A stretch of DNA of 64,000 bases, from the NCBI RefSeq assembly GCF_051235805.1, contig NZ_JBPNXV010000001.1, positions 1,054,001 to 1,118,000 on the forward strand, in the 5' to 3' direction. The translations under genes were made by a program, and so were the position numbers. Under the pieces are notes generated by a model. The model was not told the DNA's origin and searched no databases. It saw only the letters and a program-made list of their open reading frames with translations. This document shows positions 51,658-60,423 of this stretch, piece after piece. The stretch comes from Pseudothermotoga_B sp051235805. GTDB taxonomy: Bacteria > Thermotogota > Thermotogae > Thermotogales > DSM-5069. The stretch's first letter is position 1, and every line of letters starts with the position of its first letter.

Positions 51658-52949
51658 TCAGTCTTTGATGCTCATTTGATCAAAGATATTGGTCTCTTTG
51701 CCAAAGAAATCTTCAAACAAGTGGCTGAAATTACCAAAGACAAAACCGTTTTTGACCAACTGCTTTAGTTTCCCGAAGACAACTTCATCCATTCTACCAG
51801 CGCCAACCTCTTTCTCAATTATATCGAGTGCTTCGGTCTGACTGAGTGCTTTCCTATAAGGTCTTTCCTCGATCAGTGCTGAAAAAACGTCACTCATCTG
51901 AAGAATTCTCATATACAAATTTATCTGATCCTTCTTCAATCCGTAAGGATATCCACATCCAGACGCTCGTGATGAGATGAACTGACCAACCAAAAATCTT
52001 TAAGTCCACTCTTACAAAGCACTTTCTTAGTTTGAACCACGTGCATGCGCATTACGATGAGCTCACTCTCATTTAGAGAACCTTTCTTGTGCAATACCTC
52101 CAGTGGTGTTGTCACCTTCCCTATGTCGTGCAAAAGAGCGGCAATGTTCATAAAATTGGCATCTCTTTCTGTCATCAGCTCAACAGTGAGTTGTTTAGCA
52201 GTTCGCGCAACCGAGAAGGTGTGACTTCGCGTGTAAGGGCTTCTCAAATCAAGCAAAGCAGCGATAAGCTTTGCCGCTGGCTCAAAATCTTTACACGAGA
52301 GCTGTGTACAGACTTCAAAGTTAGTCTCACCATCGAAGAGATCTGCTAAGATTTTGTAGTCTTTCAGAGTATCGAGGGTAGCTTTCTTGACATCGTTATT
52401 AAGGCTACGATCTTTTTCGACAGAACTGATCATCATTTCTATCAGCTCTGGAGCAAGAATTCCATCACTGTGCTTTAGAAAGATCAAAGAGACCAAATCG
52501 GCGGCTTTGATACAATTAGCCAAAAGTGCCAAATCATCTTCCAGAATGGCGTCGTAGGGTGTGTGATGGTAGATCAGAGCCTTTGAACAATCAGTATCCA
52601 GAAAATTTATGTGAGAAGCTATGAGGTAAGATATGAAGGAATGTCGGTCTTTCTTATCGAACTCGATCACCAATTTTTCTAAATCAGGGATATTTCTGAA
52701 AGTGTCAACAAAAAGCTCGTAGTTTTCAATCGATGCCTTGATGACAAGACCCGTATCGTGTAAGAGCCCTGCAAGATAAACTTGATCAGCATCTTTCGGC
52801 AGACCAAGCAACCGCACAAGATGCCTGGCAAATTTCGCAACGTGGAGTGAATGCAACATAATGTTTCTGTACTCGTACACATCGAAGCTTGCAAGTATGT
52901 CAACAAATGCTTTGAGTGGTATCTGCTTGAGTTCTTCCAGCTCTATCAC
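51658..52949 (-). pseudogene. Frameshifted HD + HD-GYP domain protein (c-di-GMP phosphodiesterase type)
   Basis: Two frames together spell one protein. The first (52949 to about 51958) has an N-terminal HD domain (HSLHVAKFARHLV, LLHDTGLV) and the start of an HD-GYP domain (RSHTFSVAR, LLHDIGKVT, SSHHERLD) and then stops at 51936. The second frame continues GCGYPYGLKKDQINLYMRILQMSDVF and RPYRKALS to 51658. The joint needs 4 extra bases: an expected GGATGGAT is a single GGAT at 51957-51960, consistent with loss of one tandem unit. Without correction the GYP motif is lost, so the phosphodiesterase would be inactive; a sequencing error is possible. Confidence 0.85.
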
Positions 52950-52965
52950 TCCCTTTATTTGTTTA

Positions 52966-52971
52966 ATTATA
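52966..52971 (-). promoter_or_regulatory. Extended -10 promoter of the HD-GYP/H-NOX operon
   Basis: TGCTATAAT on the minus strand, 17 bp before the HD-GYP start. The -35 position lies inside the palindrome at 52985-53001. Confidence 0.55.
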
Positions 52972-52984
52972 GCATGATAGAGCT

Positions 52985-53001
52985 ACAAGACGTCGTCTTG
53001 T
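52985..53001. promoter_or_regulatory. Perfect 17-bp palindrome over the -35 of the HD-GYP/H-NOX operon
   Basis: ACAAGACG-T-CGTCTTGT has 8-bp arms around one base and covers the -35 position of the minus-strand promoter. This is the expected place for a dimeric repressor site. The regulator is not identified. Confidence 0.55.
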
Positions 53002-53029
53002 TAGGATAGAATCGAGTGTTTGAATAAGC

Positions 53030-53067
53030 AAAAAGACCACGTAGCTCTTACACACAAAGCTACGTGG
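53030..53067 (-). terminator. Terminator of the secretin/RKPG operon
   Basis: CCACGTAGCT (53037-53046) and AGCTACGTGG (53058-53067) form a 10-bp stem with an 11-base loop; minus-strand T-run at 53030-53034. Confidence 0.85.
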
Positions 53068-53096
53068 GAACGCAAACTTGGCTATAGGGGTTTTGA

Positions 53097-54257
53097 TTAG
53101 AATCTTATAGAAATGCCTATCAGAAGGTATATTCTTCCACTAAGAGAGTACTCACAACCGGTGAGAACATAGAATTTTTCTGAAACCTTGATTTTACCGT
53201 CCATCCAGAAGTTGATCTCTGAGTCGTTGTAAGCACCAAGAGTCAGCACAAGGCTGTCGAAGTCGAGGATTGCACCAACCTTCCAGGTGGGTTCAACAAA
53301 CTTTAGATCTAATACAGAGAGCTTAAAGGGATAGAATTCTGCAAAAAGCGTTAATACTTCTGACAGCTCTGAATAATCGGAGACGCCAAGCGCGACATAA
53401 AAATCCCCATCGTACAGAAATCTTACTCCTGCCCTCAGACCTTCTTTGCTCACAAGAGCCTCTAACCCCGTCATGAAATTCAACGGCATGATCAACACCT
53501 TTGAAAGAACTGTGACTGAATCATTCAGCCATATTGATGTACCTACTTTTCCACTGTACTGAGCAAAATCGGTGAAAAGAAAACCATAAAACTCACTGTC
53601 CTGATGAGCGGGTGAATGAGTGAAGAGGTTGACAAAGTCATCCACACTGGCTACCTTGTAGAGATTCTCCTTTGGCAATTCGTTGATAAAAGAGGCTCTT
53701 GCATAGATCGCAAAGTACTCAATGCCATCATGTGTCTTCAAGGTGAGCAAAGAGACCGGTGAAAAATCTGGACTGATCCACAGTTCGCTGTCAAAGGTTG
53801 TCGGACTGTAGGGGTCTGAGATTACGATCTTTGTCTGAATCTTCCTGTCAGCAATGCTCAAAGGGGTTAGTTCTATTCTCAACCCTGTTCCTGTTGTGAC
53901 ACCGGTTCTCAGCGACAACTCATCGATCCTTGCAAAGATCACAGCAGATCTTCCCAGCAAAGTTGAAACCCACGGTCTTGCCGATGTTACTGTTTTCTCG
54001 TGTTTGGTTCCAACCTCTATTGTTGCAGTGATGAAGGGGATTTTCAGCAAAAGTTCCATCACCGCAGGCTCGTAGGTGACTCTAAATTGAAATGCCGAGG
54101 GATCTGGTTTACTGATCTCTATCTCTTTTAACCCAAGTTTGGTGACAGTTTCATCACTCATACGCACAACCTCAAGTTGATAGACAACTGTTTGCTGTGA
54201 AAAAGTTAAGAAACAGAGTGTGAGAAACATGAAGATGAGCAATAATGTTCTTCCCAT
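53097..54257 (-). CDS. Secretin-like outer-membrane protein with probable C-terminal barrel
   Basis: This 386-residue protein has a signal peptide (1-20). Residues about 80-160 resemble the secretin core: ARPWVSTLLGRSAVIFARID followed by GTGLRIELTPLSIADRKIQTKIVIS, matching the ADPWIIVQENKPARLF and GVGLDITARV stretches of its neighbour. The last 200 residues alternate polar and hydrophobic residues and end in Phe (IGISIRF), as in outer-membrane barrels. It follows the secretin gene by 12 bp. Function is not known; a companion of the secretin channel is likely. Confidence 0.65.
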   Translation of the reverse strand: MGRTLLLIFMFLTLCFLTFSQQTVVYQLEVVRMSDETVTKLGLKEIEISKPDPSAFQFRVTYEPAVMELLLKIPFITATIEVGTKHEKTVTSARPWVSTLLGRSAVIFARIDELSLRTGVTTGTGLRIELTPLSIADRKIQTKIVISDPYSPTTFDSELWISPDFSPVSLLTLKTHDGIEYFAIYARASFINELPKENLYKVASVDDFVNLFTHSPAHQDSEFYGFLFTDFAQYSGKVGTSIWLNDSVTVLSKVLIMPLNFMTGLEALVSKEGLRAGVRFLYDGDFYVALGVSDYSELSEVLTLFAEFYPFKLSVLDLKFVEPTWKVGAILDFDSLVLTLGAYNDSEINFWMDGKIKVSEKFYVLTGCEYSLSGRIYLLIGISIRF

Positions 54258-54269
54258 CTGAACACTTCC

Positions 54270-55430
54270 TCACAGTGCTTCTGCGCTCAGAAATATCACA
54301 AGTTCTCTGCTGCTCTCACTGTCAGACTTGACGCCAAATAAGTATCTCAAAATAGGAATGCTACTCAAAAAGGGAAATCCGACGTAGGAGTCCGATGATT
54401 TTTCCACAGTCAGTCCGCTGATCACGACCGTTTGACCACTCTGTATGCAGAGTGTGGTTGAAAGTTCGCTCCTCTTGGTAGAAAGAGAACTGGTAGTTTG
54501 AGCCGTTGTGAAATGACTCACATTCGGTGCAACGGAGATCTCCAGTTGGTTCTCCCCAACCACTCTCGCTGTGATATCGAGTCCAACGCCCACATCAATG
54601 GTTTGGGTTGTTGCCGTCCCTCCAGCTGGTTGAATGATGATGATCTCCCTTTGTCCTACAAAGAGTCTCGCAGGCTTGTTCTCCTGGACGATGATCCAAG
54701 GATCTGCCTTTATCTTGGCTTTTTGTTGTTCTTCGAGAGCTTGAATTCTGGCTACAATCGTTCCAAAGACATTTGTCTGAACAGACAGAACTCCAGAAAC
54801 CAGCCCCAGTGCGGTCGTCCAATCTTCGTTGAGTTGCTGATTTGCCCCAAAGGTGTACCCCACTTGATCCAATCCCAAGTTTGTCATGGCATCCTTCGAT
54901 ATTTCGGTCACAACTACACTGATCTTCACCTGCCTTGCCGGAAGATCCATTTTCTTGAGGTCTTCTTCAAATCTTTCTATGATCTGCTCAGGCGCGGTGA
55001 TTGTGATCAGATTATTCTGCGTGTCTATTTTGATGAATGGTTCGTAAAAAGATGGCAGCAGGTTTTTGATCGAATCTACCTTGATGTAATTTGGTTTGAT
55101 GGTTTTGGTCTGCGCAAGATATCTAAAGGCTGGGTTCTTTGGGTCTGGTGCACCGACAAAATAAAAGCCATCTACCTTTATGAAGGTGTATCCACCGGGC
55201 ATCAAAATCATCTTCAGTGCCTTTTCCAAAGGAACATCACTCAGTTCCATAGTTACAAAGCCGCTGACCGTAGTATCTGCAATGATCGGAACTCCAGTTT
55301 GAGCAGATATGTCTGCGAGTGCATCGAGTATGTAAGTGTCCTGAAAGAAATTCGAGACAAGTGGTTCTTCCTCTGCGAAAAACATAGCAGCAACCATCAA
55401 AAAACAGGCGATCGCGATGAGTTTTTTCAT
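54270..55430 (-). CDS. Secretin (GspD/PilQ family, short form)
   Basis: This 386-residue outer-membrane channel protein has a signal peptide (1-19), an N-terminal STN/N0-like domain (ILDALADISAQTGVPIIADTTVSGFVTMELSDVPLEKAL), a short N1-like domain, and the secretin domain with VVVTEISKDAMTNLG and the C-terminal signature SGQTVVISGLTVEKSS...VGFPFLSSIPILRYLFG. Secretins form gated rings for type II secretion, type IV pili or phage export. No secretion ATPase or pseudopilin is encoded in the window. It overlaps the Ig-like gene by 4 bp. Confidence 0.9.
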   Translation of the reverse strand: MKKLIAIACFLMVAAMFFAEEEPLVSNFFQDTYILDALADISAQTGVPIIADTTVSGFVTMELSDVPLEKALKMILMPGGYTFIKVDGFYFVGAPDPKNPAFRYLAQTKTIKPNYIKVDSIKNLLPSFYEPFIKIDTQNNLITITAPEQIIERFEEDLKKMDLPARQVKISVVVTEISKDAMTNLGLDQVGYTFGANQQLNEDWTTALGLVSGVLSVQTNVFGTIVARIQALEEQQKAKIKADPWIIVQENKPARLFVGQREIIIIQPAGGTATTQTIDVGVGLDITARVVGENQLEISVAPNVSHFTTAQTTSSLSTKRSELSTTLCIQSGQTVVISGLTVEKSSDSYVGFPFLSSIPILRYLFGVKSDSESSRELVIFLSAEAL

Positions 55431-57067
55431 TTCCCCTCTCCCCCTTCTATCTTAATAGTGCTCTTGAGCAAGATTGGCTCATTTGCACCAAAATCTATCC
55501 TGGCAACGATATCGTATTCACCTGGCTCAAGCTTAATGGGTATCGTGACTCCGAAAAACCTTTCCGTTCCCGGGAGGATCGGAGTCTCCTCGGTATAAGA
55601 TGCGCTGGCAAGCCTTTGAGTTGTAGCGGGCAATATAATTCCACTCTCTTCTTCCTTTGGAGGTATTCTCCTCTCCACGCCAATAGTTATCGAAGGCAAC
55701 AGGTGTATAGTGCCCGTGTTCTGAACCACTAAATCAACATCGAGTCCCTGTTCGGCAAGTTGTATCAGATGAAAGTCTGCCGTGAGTTTTCTGATAATCG
55801 TATCGTCGGAACCAACGTAGACCAAGAGATTTGCTCCAAATTCCGTCTTGATCGTCTCTGAAGCAGATGAAAAGATCAGATCGAAGTAGTAACCTCCAAG
55901 TGCTTCTTTCGGTGGGTTGGCTGTTATTCTGATCCGCCTGCTTTGGTTGGGCTTGAGCTGAAAAGAACCAGGATTGACTTCTACCCATTCAGGAGCCTTT
56001 GTTCTCTCTTCCACTGGAACTATCTCACCATATGCGTCGTATTCAAGGGGGTAAATGAAAGTTGTGATGTTGGCTGCTTGTTCTCCTCTGTTGGTGATCT
56101 CCACCGTAGTACTTCTAAAAGTACCTGGCAGAGTCTTTAACTCTATGTTTCCCGGGTCAATGTAGAACATTGGTGCCTCAGATGCCTTGGTCTGTGAGAT
56201 CTTTGCCCCACCTTCCTCAACCATAAATTGTGTCTCTATGATGGCAGGTCTATGACCGCCGTAGTAGATCACGCCCTTTGCGCTGTAGGTTCCTGGTGGG
56301 AGTTGCTGGAGAGTGATGCTTCTGATCTTCACTTTTGCTTCGGGTAGAATGATCCCTTTACCTGCACCGAGCGGTATCTTGCTGACAGTTCTGCCTTCCA
56401 TTGTCTTTATTGTGAGTTCGCCGGTCACCTCGATGTGTATGTTGCTCTTGTTCACTACCGTCACACTGAAGACATTGGCATCTGTGCCGAGCGTTTCTTT
56501 GATCTCAACCAGCGATGGGATATCACTTATCTTCTGAACTTCGATTTCTGTTGCGTACGCTTCTATCCTCTTTCGACCTGCCTCGACTATCAGCTCCAGA
56601 AAACTCGGCAGTTGGAACTGAAACTGTGCCGCGATGCCCATAGCCTCTGGTAACACTTCAGGTTTCTGAGATGGGGGCGTTATTCTGAAGACTATCGCTG
56701 CATACCTTCCGCCGACCGTGCCCCTTGGCACCGTCACTTCGACGGTGATAATCTGCCCACTTGCCGGTTGTATGGTGAACTTCGCTGGAGAGACCTTTAT
56801 CCACTTTGCAGCCGAGTATGCTGTGCTACCAGCTTGTGCGACACTGTAACTTCCCTCTATGTCTTGCACTACGTCTGCCACCAGGACTTCTACACCTACC
56901 GCATTGAAGTCATCGCTGTTTTCAAGAAAGATGTTGTAACTGAACTTATCACCCTGAGAGACTGTTTTTGTGAGAATCATTGGATCGAGTCTCAAGTTGA
57001 ATGTTCCCTGTGAGAATGCCAAGTTTGCGATTAGAAAAACCATCAAAGATAAAACCATCTTTTTCAA
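55427..57067 (-). CDS. Secreted Ig-like repeat protein (DUF916-like)
   Basis: TTG at 57067 (AAGGGGTG 6 bp upstream) gives 546 residues with a signal peptide (cleavage after LAFS). Two similar halves of about 250 residues each begin with a beta-sandwich module: FNLRLDPMILTKTVSQGDKFSYNIFLENS and MFYIDPGNIELKTLPGTFRSTTVEITNRG, each followed by a WVKVSP or WVEVNP block and GGRYAAIVF or GGYYFDLIF. This layout resembles cell-surface DUF916/WxL-associated proteins. A scaffold or binding role for the secretin next door is inferred. Confidence 0.75.
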   Translation of the reverse strand: MKKMVLSLMVFLIANLAFSQGTFNLRLDPMILTKTVSQGDKFSYNIFLENSDDFNAVGVEVLVADVVQDIEGSYSVAQAGSTAYSAAKWIKVSPAKFTIQPASGQIITVEVTVPRGTVGGRYAAIVFRITPPSQKPEVLPEAMGIAAQFQFQLPSFLELIVEAGRKRIEAYATEIEVQKISDIPSLVEIKETLGTDANVFSVTVVNKSNIHIEVTGELTIKTMEGRTVSKIPLGAGKGIILPEAKVKIRSITLQQLPPGTYSAKGVIYYGGHRPAIIETQFMVEEGGAKISQTKASEAPMFYIDPGNIELKTLPGTFRSTTVEITNRGEQAANITTFIYPLEYDAYGEIVPVEERTKAPEWVEVNPGSFQLKPNQSRRIRITANPPKEALGGYYFDLIFSSASETIKTEFGANLLVYVGSDDTIIRKLTADFHLIQLAEQGLDVDLVVQNTGTIHLLPSITIGVERRIPPKEEESGIILPATTQRLASASYTEETPILPGTERFFGVTIPIKLEPGEYDIVARIDFGANEPILLKSTIKIEGGEGK

Positions 57068-57092
57068 AGTGCTCACCCCTTATCTTTTTCTT

Positions 57093-57120
57093 AAAAACAG
57101 TAGGGGGATAACCCCCTACT
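57093..57120 (-). terminator. Intercistronic terminator after the 222-residue RKPG protein gene
   Basis: AGTAGGGGG (57099-57107) and CCCCCTACT (57112-57120) enclose 4 bases; five T follow on the minus strand (57093-57097). No room for a new promoter exists before the next gene, so readthrough is implied. Confidence 0.88.
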
Positions 57121-57160
57121 TTGGCAAACCTTTCAAACTCAAATTTCGTAACTCAGAGTC

Positions 57161-57829
57161 TTAGAAATTGAATCCACCAGTGTCTGGGTTGATCCAAGGC
57201 TTGATCCTCTGCAGTGTGATAGTTACTGTACCACTTGCATAGTAGTTGCATGCCGAGTTGCATTCAACAACCATGATCTTATTCCAAAGTTTTCTGCTGA
57301 TCCCCTCGTGCAAATCTGCACTGTCTGGTATGAAAACAGAAAGCTCATTCAGTTCTTCTGCACTTGCCATCTGTTCAATTTCCTCTGGCAGATTGCCCAG
57401 ACCGTAACCATACCATGCGTCAACGGTGTCTTTCACGTGTGTGAAAGTCGAGGCATAGGTTGGGCTTTCAAAACCACTGAAGCTGATGACGATTTCTCCG
57501 TTGCTCTGAATGAAGAAGCTGATGCAGTCAGTGATGTAGGTTCCAGGTTTTCTTACATACCATGTCCATTTTCTTCCATCGAGCTGCCAGTTGATCCATT
57601 GTGCCACCTGAACTTCGGTCTCAATGTCTACTGTCCAGTTCTTCTTGTTGCACGATCCATTCGCTGCTCCAGATTTGAATGCTCTTGCCTCTGCAAACGG
57701 ATCTGTCATGCTCAGTGCTACCCATTCACCTTCTACGTCCTTCCAGACCGTGAGTTGACTGAGTCCATTTTCAACAGCAAATGCTGAAACGACGAGTAAA
57801 GCCACTAACACCAAAAGCAATTTCCTCAT
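57161..57829 (-). CDS. Secreted RKPG-motif protein (short paralogue)
   Basis: This 222-residue protein with a signal peptide (cleavage after SAFA) belongs to no family I know. It shares with the 58957 gene WYVRKPGTYITDCISF (there WYLRKPGVYATNAFQI), a following beta-strand block VISFSGFES and a C-terminal strand GTVTITLQRIKPWI. It starts after the signal with a VWKDVEGEWVALS strand and has five cysteines, unlike its paralogue. Position before a terminator and the secretin genes suggests an abundant surface or exported protein. Confidence 0.7.
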   Translation of the reverse strand: MRKLLLVLVALLVVSAFAVENGLSQLTVWKDVEGEWVALSMTDPFAEARAFKSGAANGSCNKKNWTVDIETEVQVAQWINWQLDGRKWTWYVRKPGTYITDCISFFIQSNGEIVISFSGFESPTYASTFTHVKDTVDAWYGYGLGNLPEEIEQMASAEELNELSVFIPDSADLHEGISRKLWNKIMVVECNSACNYYASGTVTITLQRIKPWINPDTGGFNF

Positions 57830-57892
57830 AAAAGTTCCCTCCTTTTCACCCTCTTGGGTGAGATTGTAGTAGAAGTTATCGATTTTTTCCCT

Positions 57893-58957
57893 TCAACGAG
57901 ATTCGATGTAAACTTTTGTGTTCTGGAGCGTGAAGGTTATCGTGCCTACATTTGTGTAAATACCCGACGACTGAGTCTGCAGATTCACAAGCTGATAGAG
58001 ATTCAAGGAAGACGAACCAGAACCCAAGATCACAGATTTGTTGTTCAGATCGTAGGCGTTTGTCCAGTCAGAAGGATCAGGAAAATCACTTGCAAGGGCG
58101 TACTGAACACCTATTCTTTCAAGCCCTATCCCCCCTTGTGGCTGAAGGTTATCAAAATTGCTGAAGGTGATCGCAACTTGCCTCGAAGCGTTCACCGTTA
58201 TCTGAAATGCATTGGTCGCATAGACACCGGGTTTTCTCAGATACCAGAGTGCCTTAGTGTTCGATATCGCCACACACATATCCGATGGAGGATCTCCACC
58301 TGCCCACGCTGTTTCAGAATCACCGTTCTTCCTCACCGACAGATGAAACAAGATGTAGATCTTTTGTCCAGCCTCATAGATGCCTGAGTAAGGAACACTG
58401 TATCTGTAGCTGTTCGTTGGTGGATTATGAGTCATCTTGTAGGGAAAGAGCCCTGGATTCTGATTGCCTGTTGGCTGCTGGTCACTTATATTCAGTTGTG
58501 ATTCAACTGCAAGCCAACCGCCAGCCAACTCAAATTCGACGTAGATCTTTTCGTCATCGTTCCAGACAGTGGTTGTTCCTATGTTGTACCTTTGACCTGC
58601 GATCACTCCAAAGTAACCTTTGTTGTTCGCAATGTTTATCAAATACTCTATATAGTAGTACCACTGTCCCGCCTTTGTGACAAATTGATCGATCGCTGTT
58701 TTTTGCAGAGCTTCGGTTGGCTGTAAGACGATTGTTCCTTCGATTTGAAACGACACAGGGGCATTTGAGAGCCCATTCTGTGAAAGTGGGAAAACCGTTA
58801 TTTCTGATTCATCGCTATTTGCAATTTTCCAAAGACCCGTAACTGAATCATATTTGTATACCTTTGGCGAATAACTAACAGCAACTGCGGTCATGAGAGC
58901 GAACAAAACTATTATTAACTTTCTGATATCGTTCTTACTTCTAAGAAATCCATGCAC
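57893..58957 (-). CDS. Secreted RKPG-motif protein (long paralogue)
   Basis: GTG at 58957 is chosen because AGGAGG lies 8 bp upstream (a GTG at 58963 is too close), giving 354 residues. A signal or anchor helix lies at about residues 10-30. It shares with the 57829 gene the WYLRKPGVYATNAFQI motif, AITFSNFD and the C-terminal GTITFTLQNTKVYI. The first 200 residues hold further beta-rich sequence with no recognised domain. It is the first gene of a five-gene envelope operon. Confidence 0.7.
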   Translation of the reverse strand: MHGFLRSKNDIRKLIIVLFALMTAVAVSYSPKVYKYDSVTGLWKIANSDESEITVFPLSQNGLSNAPVSFQIEGTIVLQPTEALQKTAIDQFVTKAGQWYYYIEYLINIANNKGYFGVIAGQRYNIGTTTVWNDDEKIYVEFELAGGWLAVESQLNISDQQPTGNQNPGLFPYKMTHNPPTNSYRYSVPYSGIYEAGQKIYILFHLSVRKNGDSETAWAGGDPPSDMCVAISNTKALWYLRKPGVYATNAFQITVNASRQVAITFSNFDNLQPQGGIGLERIGVQYALASDFPDPSDWTNAYDLNNKSVILGSGSSSLNLYQLVNLQTQSSGIYTNVGTITFTLQNTKVYIESR

Positions 58958-59023
58958 TCTCACAACCTCCTGCTAAGAATCTACTCAGGACGTTGAAAAA
59001 ATATTGATAAAACCCTGACAATC

Positions 59024-59054
59024 TGCTAAAAATGTGCTAAAAATATGCTGAAAG
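59024..59054. repeat. Three 11-bp-spaced direct repeats upstream of the envelope operon
   Basis: TGCTAAAAA at 59024-59032 and 59035-59043 and TGCTGAAAG at 59046-59054 repeat with an 11-bp period, about one helical turn, some 70-100 bp before the operon's first start codon. This spacing fits a regulator bound on one face of the DNA. Confidence 0.6.
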
Positions 59055-59064
59055 AAAAGGTGAG

Positions 59065-59084
59065 GGGCGGGCTTCTGCCCACCC
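59065..59084 (-). terminator. Hairpin terminator of trpB2
   Basis: GGGCGGGC (59065-59072) and GCCCACCC (59077-59084) pair with one G-T around a 4-base loop; a TTTT stretch follows six bases later on the minus strand. Confidence 0.65.
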
Positions 59085-59095
59085 AAAAGGAGAGA

Positions 59096-60364
59096 TTAAA
59101 CGTAGGCAGTCAGATCAAATAAGCCATGACCACTGAGGTTGAAGACTATCACTTTTTGTCTTTTTTCTTCTTTTGCTTTTCTTGCTTCTCTGATAGCCCC
59201 AGCTATTGCATAGGAACTTTCAGGTGCTGGAACGATGCCTTCCAACCTTGCAAACACTCTCGCTGCTTCGAAAACTTCCTCTTGATCAAGCGCGATTGCC
59301 TCTATCAGCTTTTCGTTCAGCAACTTCGAAACGATCGGTGCGGCACCGTGGTAACGAAGACCTCCTGCGTGGATCTTTGGAGGGATGAAATCCTTTCCAA
59401 GTGTGTACATCTTTAAGAGTGGTGTCATGCCAGCGGTATCACCATAATCATATTCGTACCTTCCTTGAGTCAATGAGGGACAAGCGGTCGGTTCGCATGC
59501 CAAGAGCTTTATGTCTCTTCCGCTCAATTTGTCTGGTACGAAAGGCAAGATAGTTCCGCCGAAATTTGAACCTCCACCGTGACAACCGATTACGACATCT
59601 GGTTGCTCGTTGAGCACTTTCAACTGCTTTTTGATTTCCAAACCTATGACAGTTTGATGCAAGAGCACGTGGTTGAGCACACTTCCAAGTGAGTACTTGG
59701 TATTTGTATCGGACAGAGCAACTTCGATTGCCTCACTAATGGCTATTCCCAAGCTTCCGGGCATCTCGCCGTTCTTTTCGAGCAAAGACCTGCCAAAATT
59801 GGTTCGATCGCTGGGGCTTGGAACAACATCGCCACCGAAGAGCTTCATCAAATACTTGCGCATGGGTTTTTGTTCATAACTGATCTTCACCATGAAAACA
59901 TTGACAGTTAAACCGAATTTCATTCCAGAATAGCACAGAGCACTTCCCCACTGACCTGCACCTGTTTCGGTGACTAGTCTTTCGGTACCAAAGATCTTGT
60001 TGTAGTAAGCCTGTGCGAGAGCTGTGTTGGTCTTATGGCTTCCAGTTGGACTTGCGCCTTCATACTTGTAGTAGATCCTCGCTGGCGTTTGCAGAAACTG
60101 TTCAAGATAAGTTGCTCTGAACAACGGTGTCGGTCTAAAGACGGCATACTCTTCAAGGATTGGCTCTGGAATGGGGATCTCACGTTTGTCACTGACTTCC
60201 TGTTCGATCAGTGGCATTGGAAAGATAGCAGACAGTGCATCTGGTGAAATCGGCTGTCTTGTCCTTGGATCAAGCGGAGGATCGAGTTTGAAAGGCAGGT
60301 CTGCCAAAACGTTGTACCAGTACCTTGGAATCTCCTCAACCTTTAAATCCACCCTGATTCTCAT
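59096..60364 (-). CDS. trpB2: Tryptophan synthase beta chain, TrpB2 type
   Basis: This 422-residue PLP enzyme condenses indole and serine to tryptophan. The PLP lysine is in GSHKTNTA, the glycine-rich phosphate site in CHGGGSNFGG. The long N-terminal extension (EIPRYWYNVLADLPF, PLDPRTRQPISP) and overall length mark the TrpB2 subgroup, which lacks the features for tight TrpA binding and may salvage indole. It stands alone, with no trpA nearby. An AGGAGGTGGC site precedes the ATG. Expression is probably set by the attenuator just upstream. Confidence 0.95.
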   Translation of the reverse strand: MRIRVDLKVEEIPRYWYNVLADLPFKLDPPLDPRTRQPISPDALSAIFPMPLIEQEVSDKREIPIPEPILEEYAVFRPTPLFRATYLEQFLQTPARIYYKYEGASPTGSHKTNTALAQAYYNKIFGTERLVTETGAGQWGSALCYSGMKFGLTVNVFMVKISYEQKPMRKYLMKLFGGDVVPSPSDRTNFGRSLLEKNGEMPGSLGIAISEAIEVALSDTNTKYSLGSVLNHVLLHQTVIGLEIKKQLKVLNEQPDVVIGCHGGGSNFGGTILPFVPDKLSGRDIKLLACEPTACPSLTQGRYEYDYGDTAGMTPLLKMYTLGKDFIPPKIHAGGLRYHGAAPIVSKLLNEKLIEAIALDQEEVFEAARVFARLEGIVPAPESSYAIAGAIREARKAKEEKRQKVIVFNLSGHGLFDLTAYV

Positions 60365-60391
60365 AAAGCCACCTCCTGATTGTTTGGAAAT

Positions 60392-60423
60392 AAAAAAGGG
60401 GCTCTCTTGAATAAGAGAGCCCC
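60392..60423 (-). terminator. Attenuator terminator in the trpB2 leader
   Basis: GGGGCTCTCTT (60398-60408) and AAGAGAGCCCC (60413-60423) form an 11-bp perfect stem with a GAAT loop and six T on the minus strand (60392-60397), between the leader peptide and trpB2. Confidence 0.93.

Noticed and set aside
53097..58957. Type II secretion or type IV pilus locus
   Set aside because: Only the secretin is recognisable; no ATPase, platform protein, prepilin peptidase or pseudopilin is present in the window.
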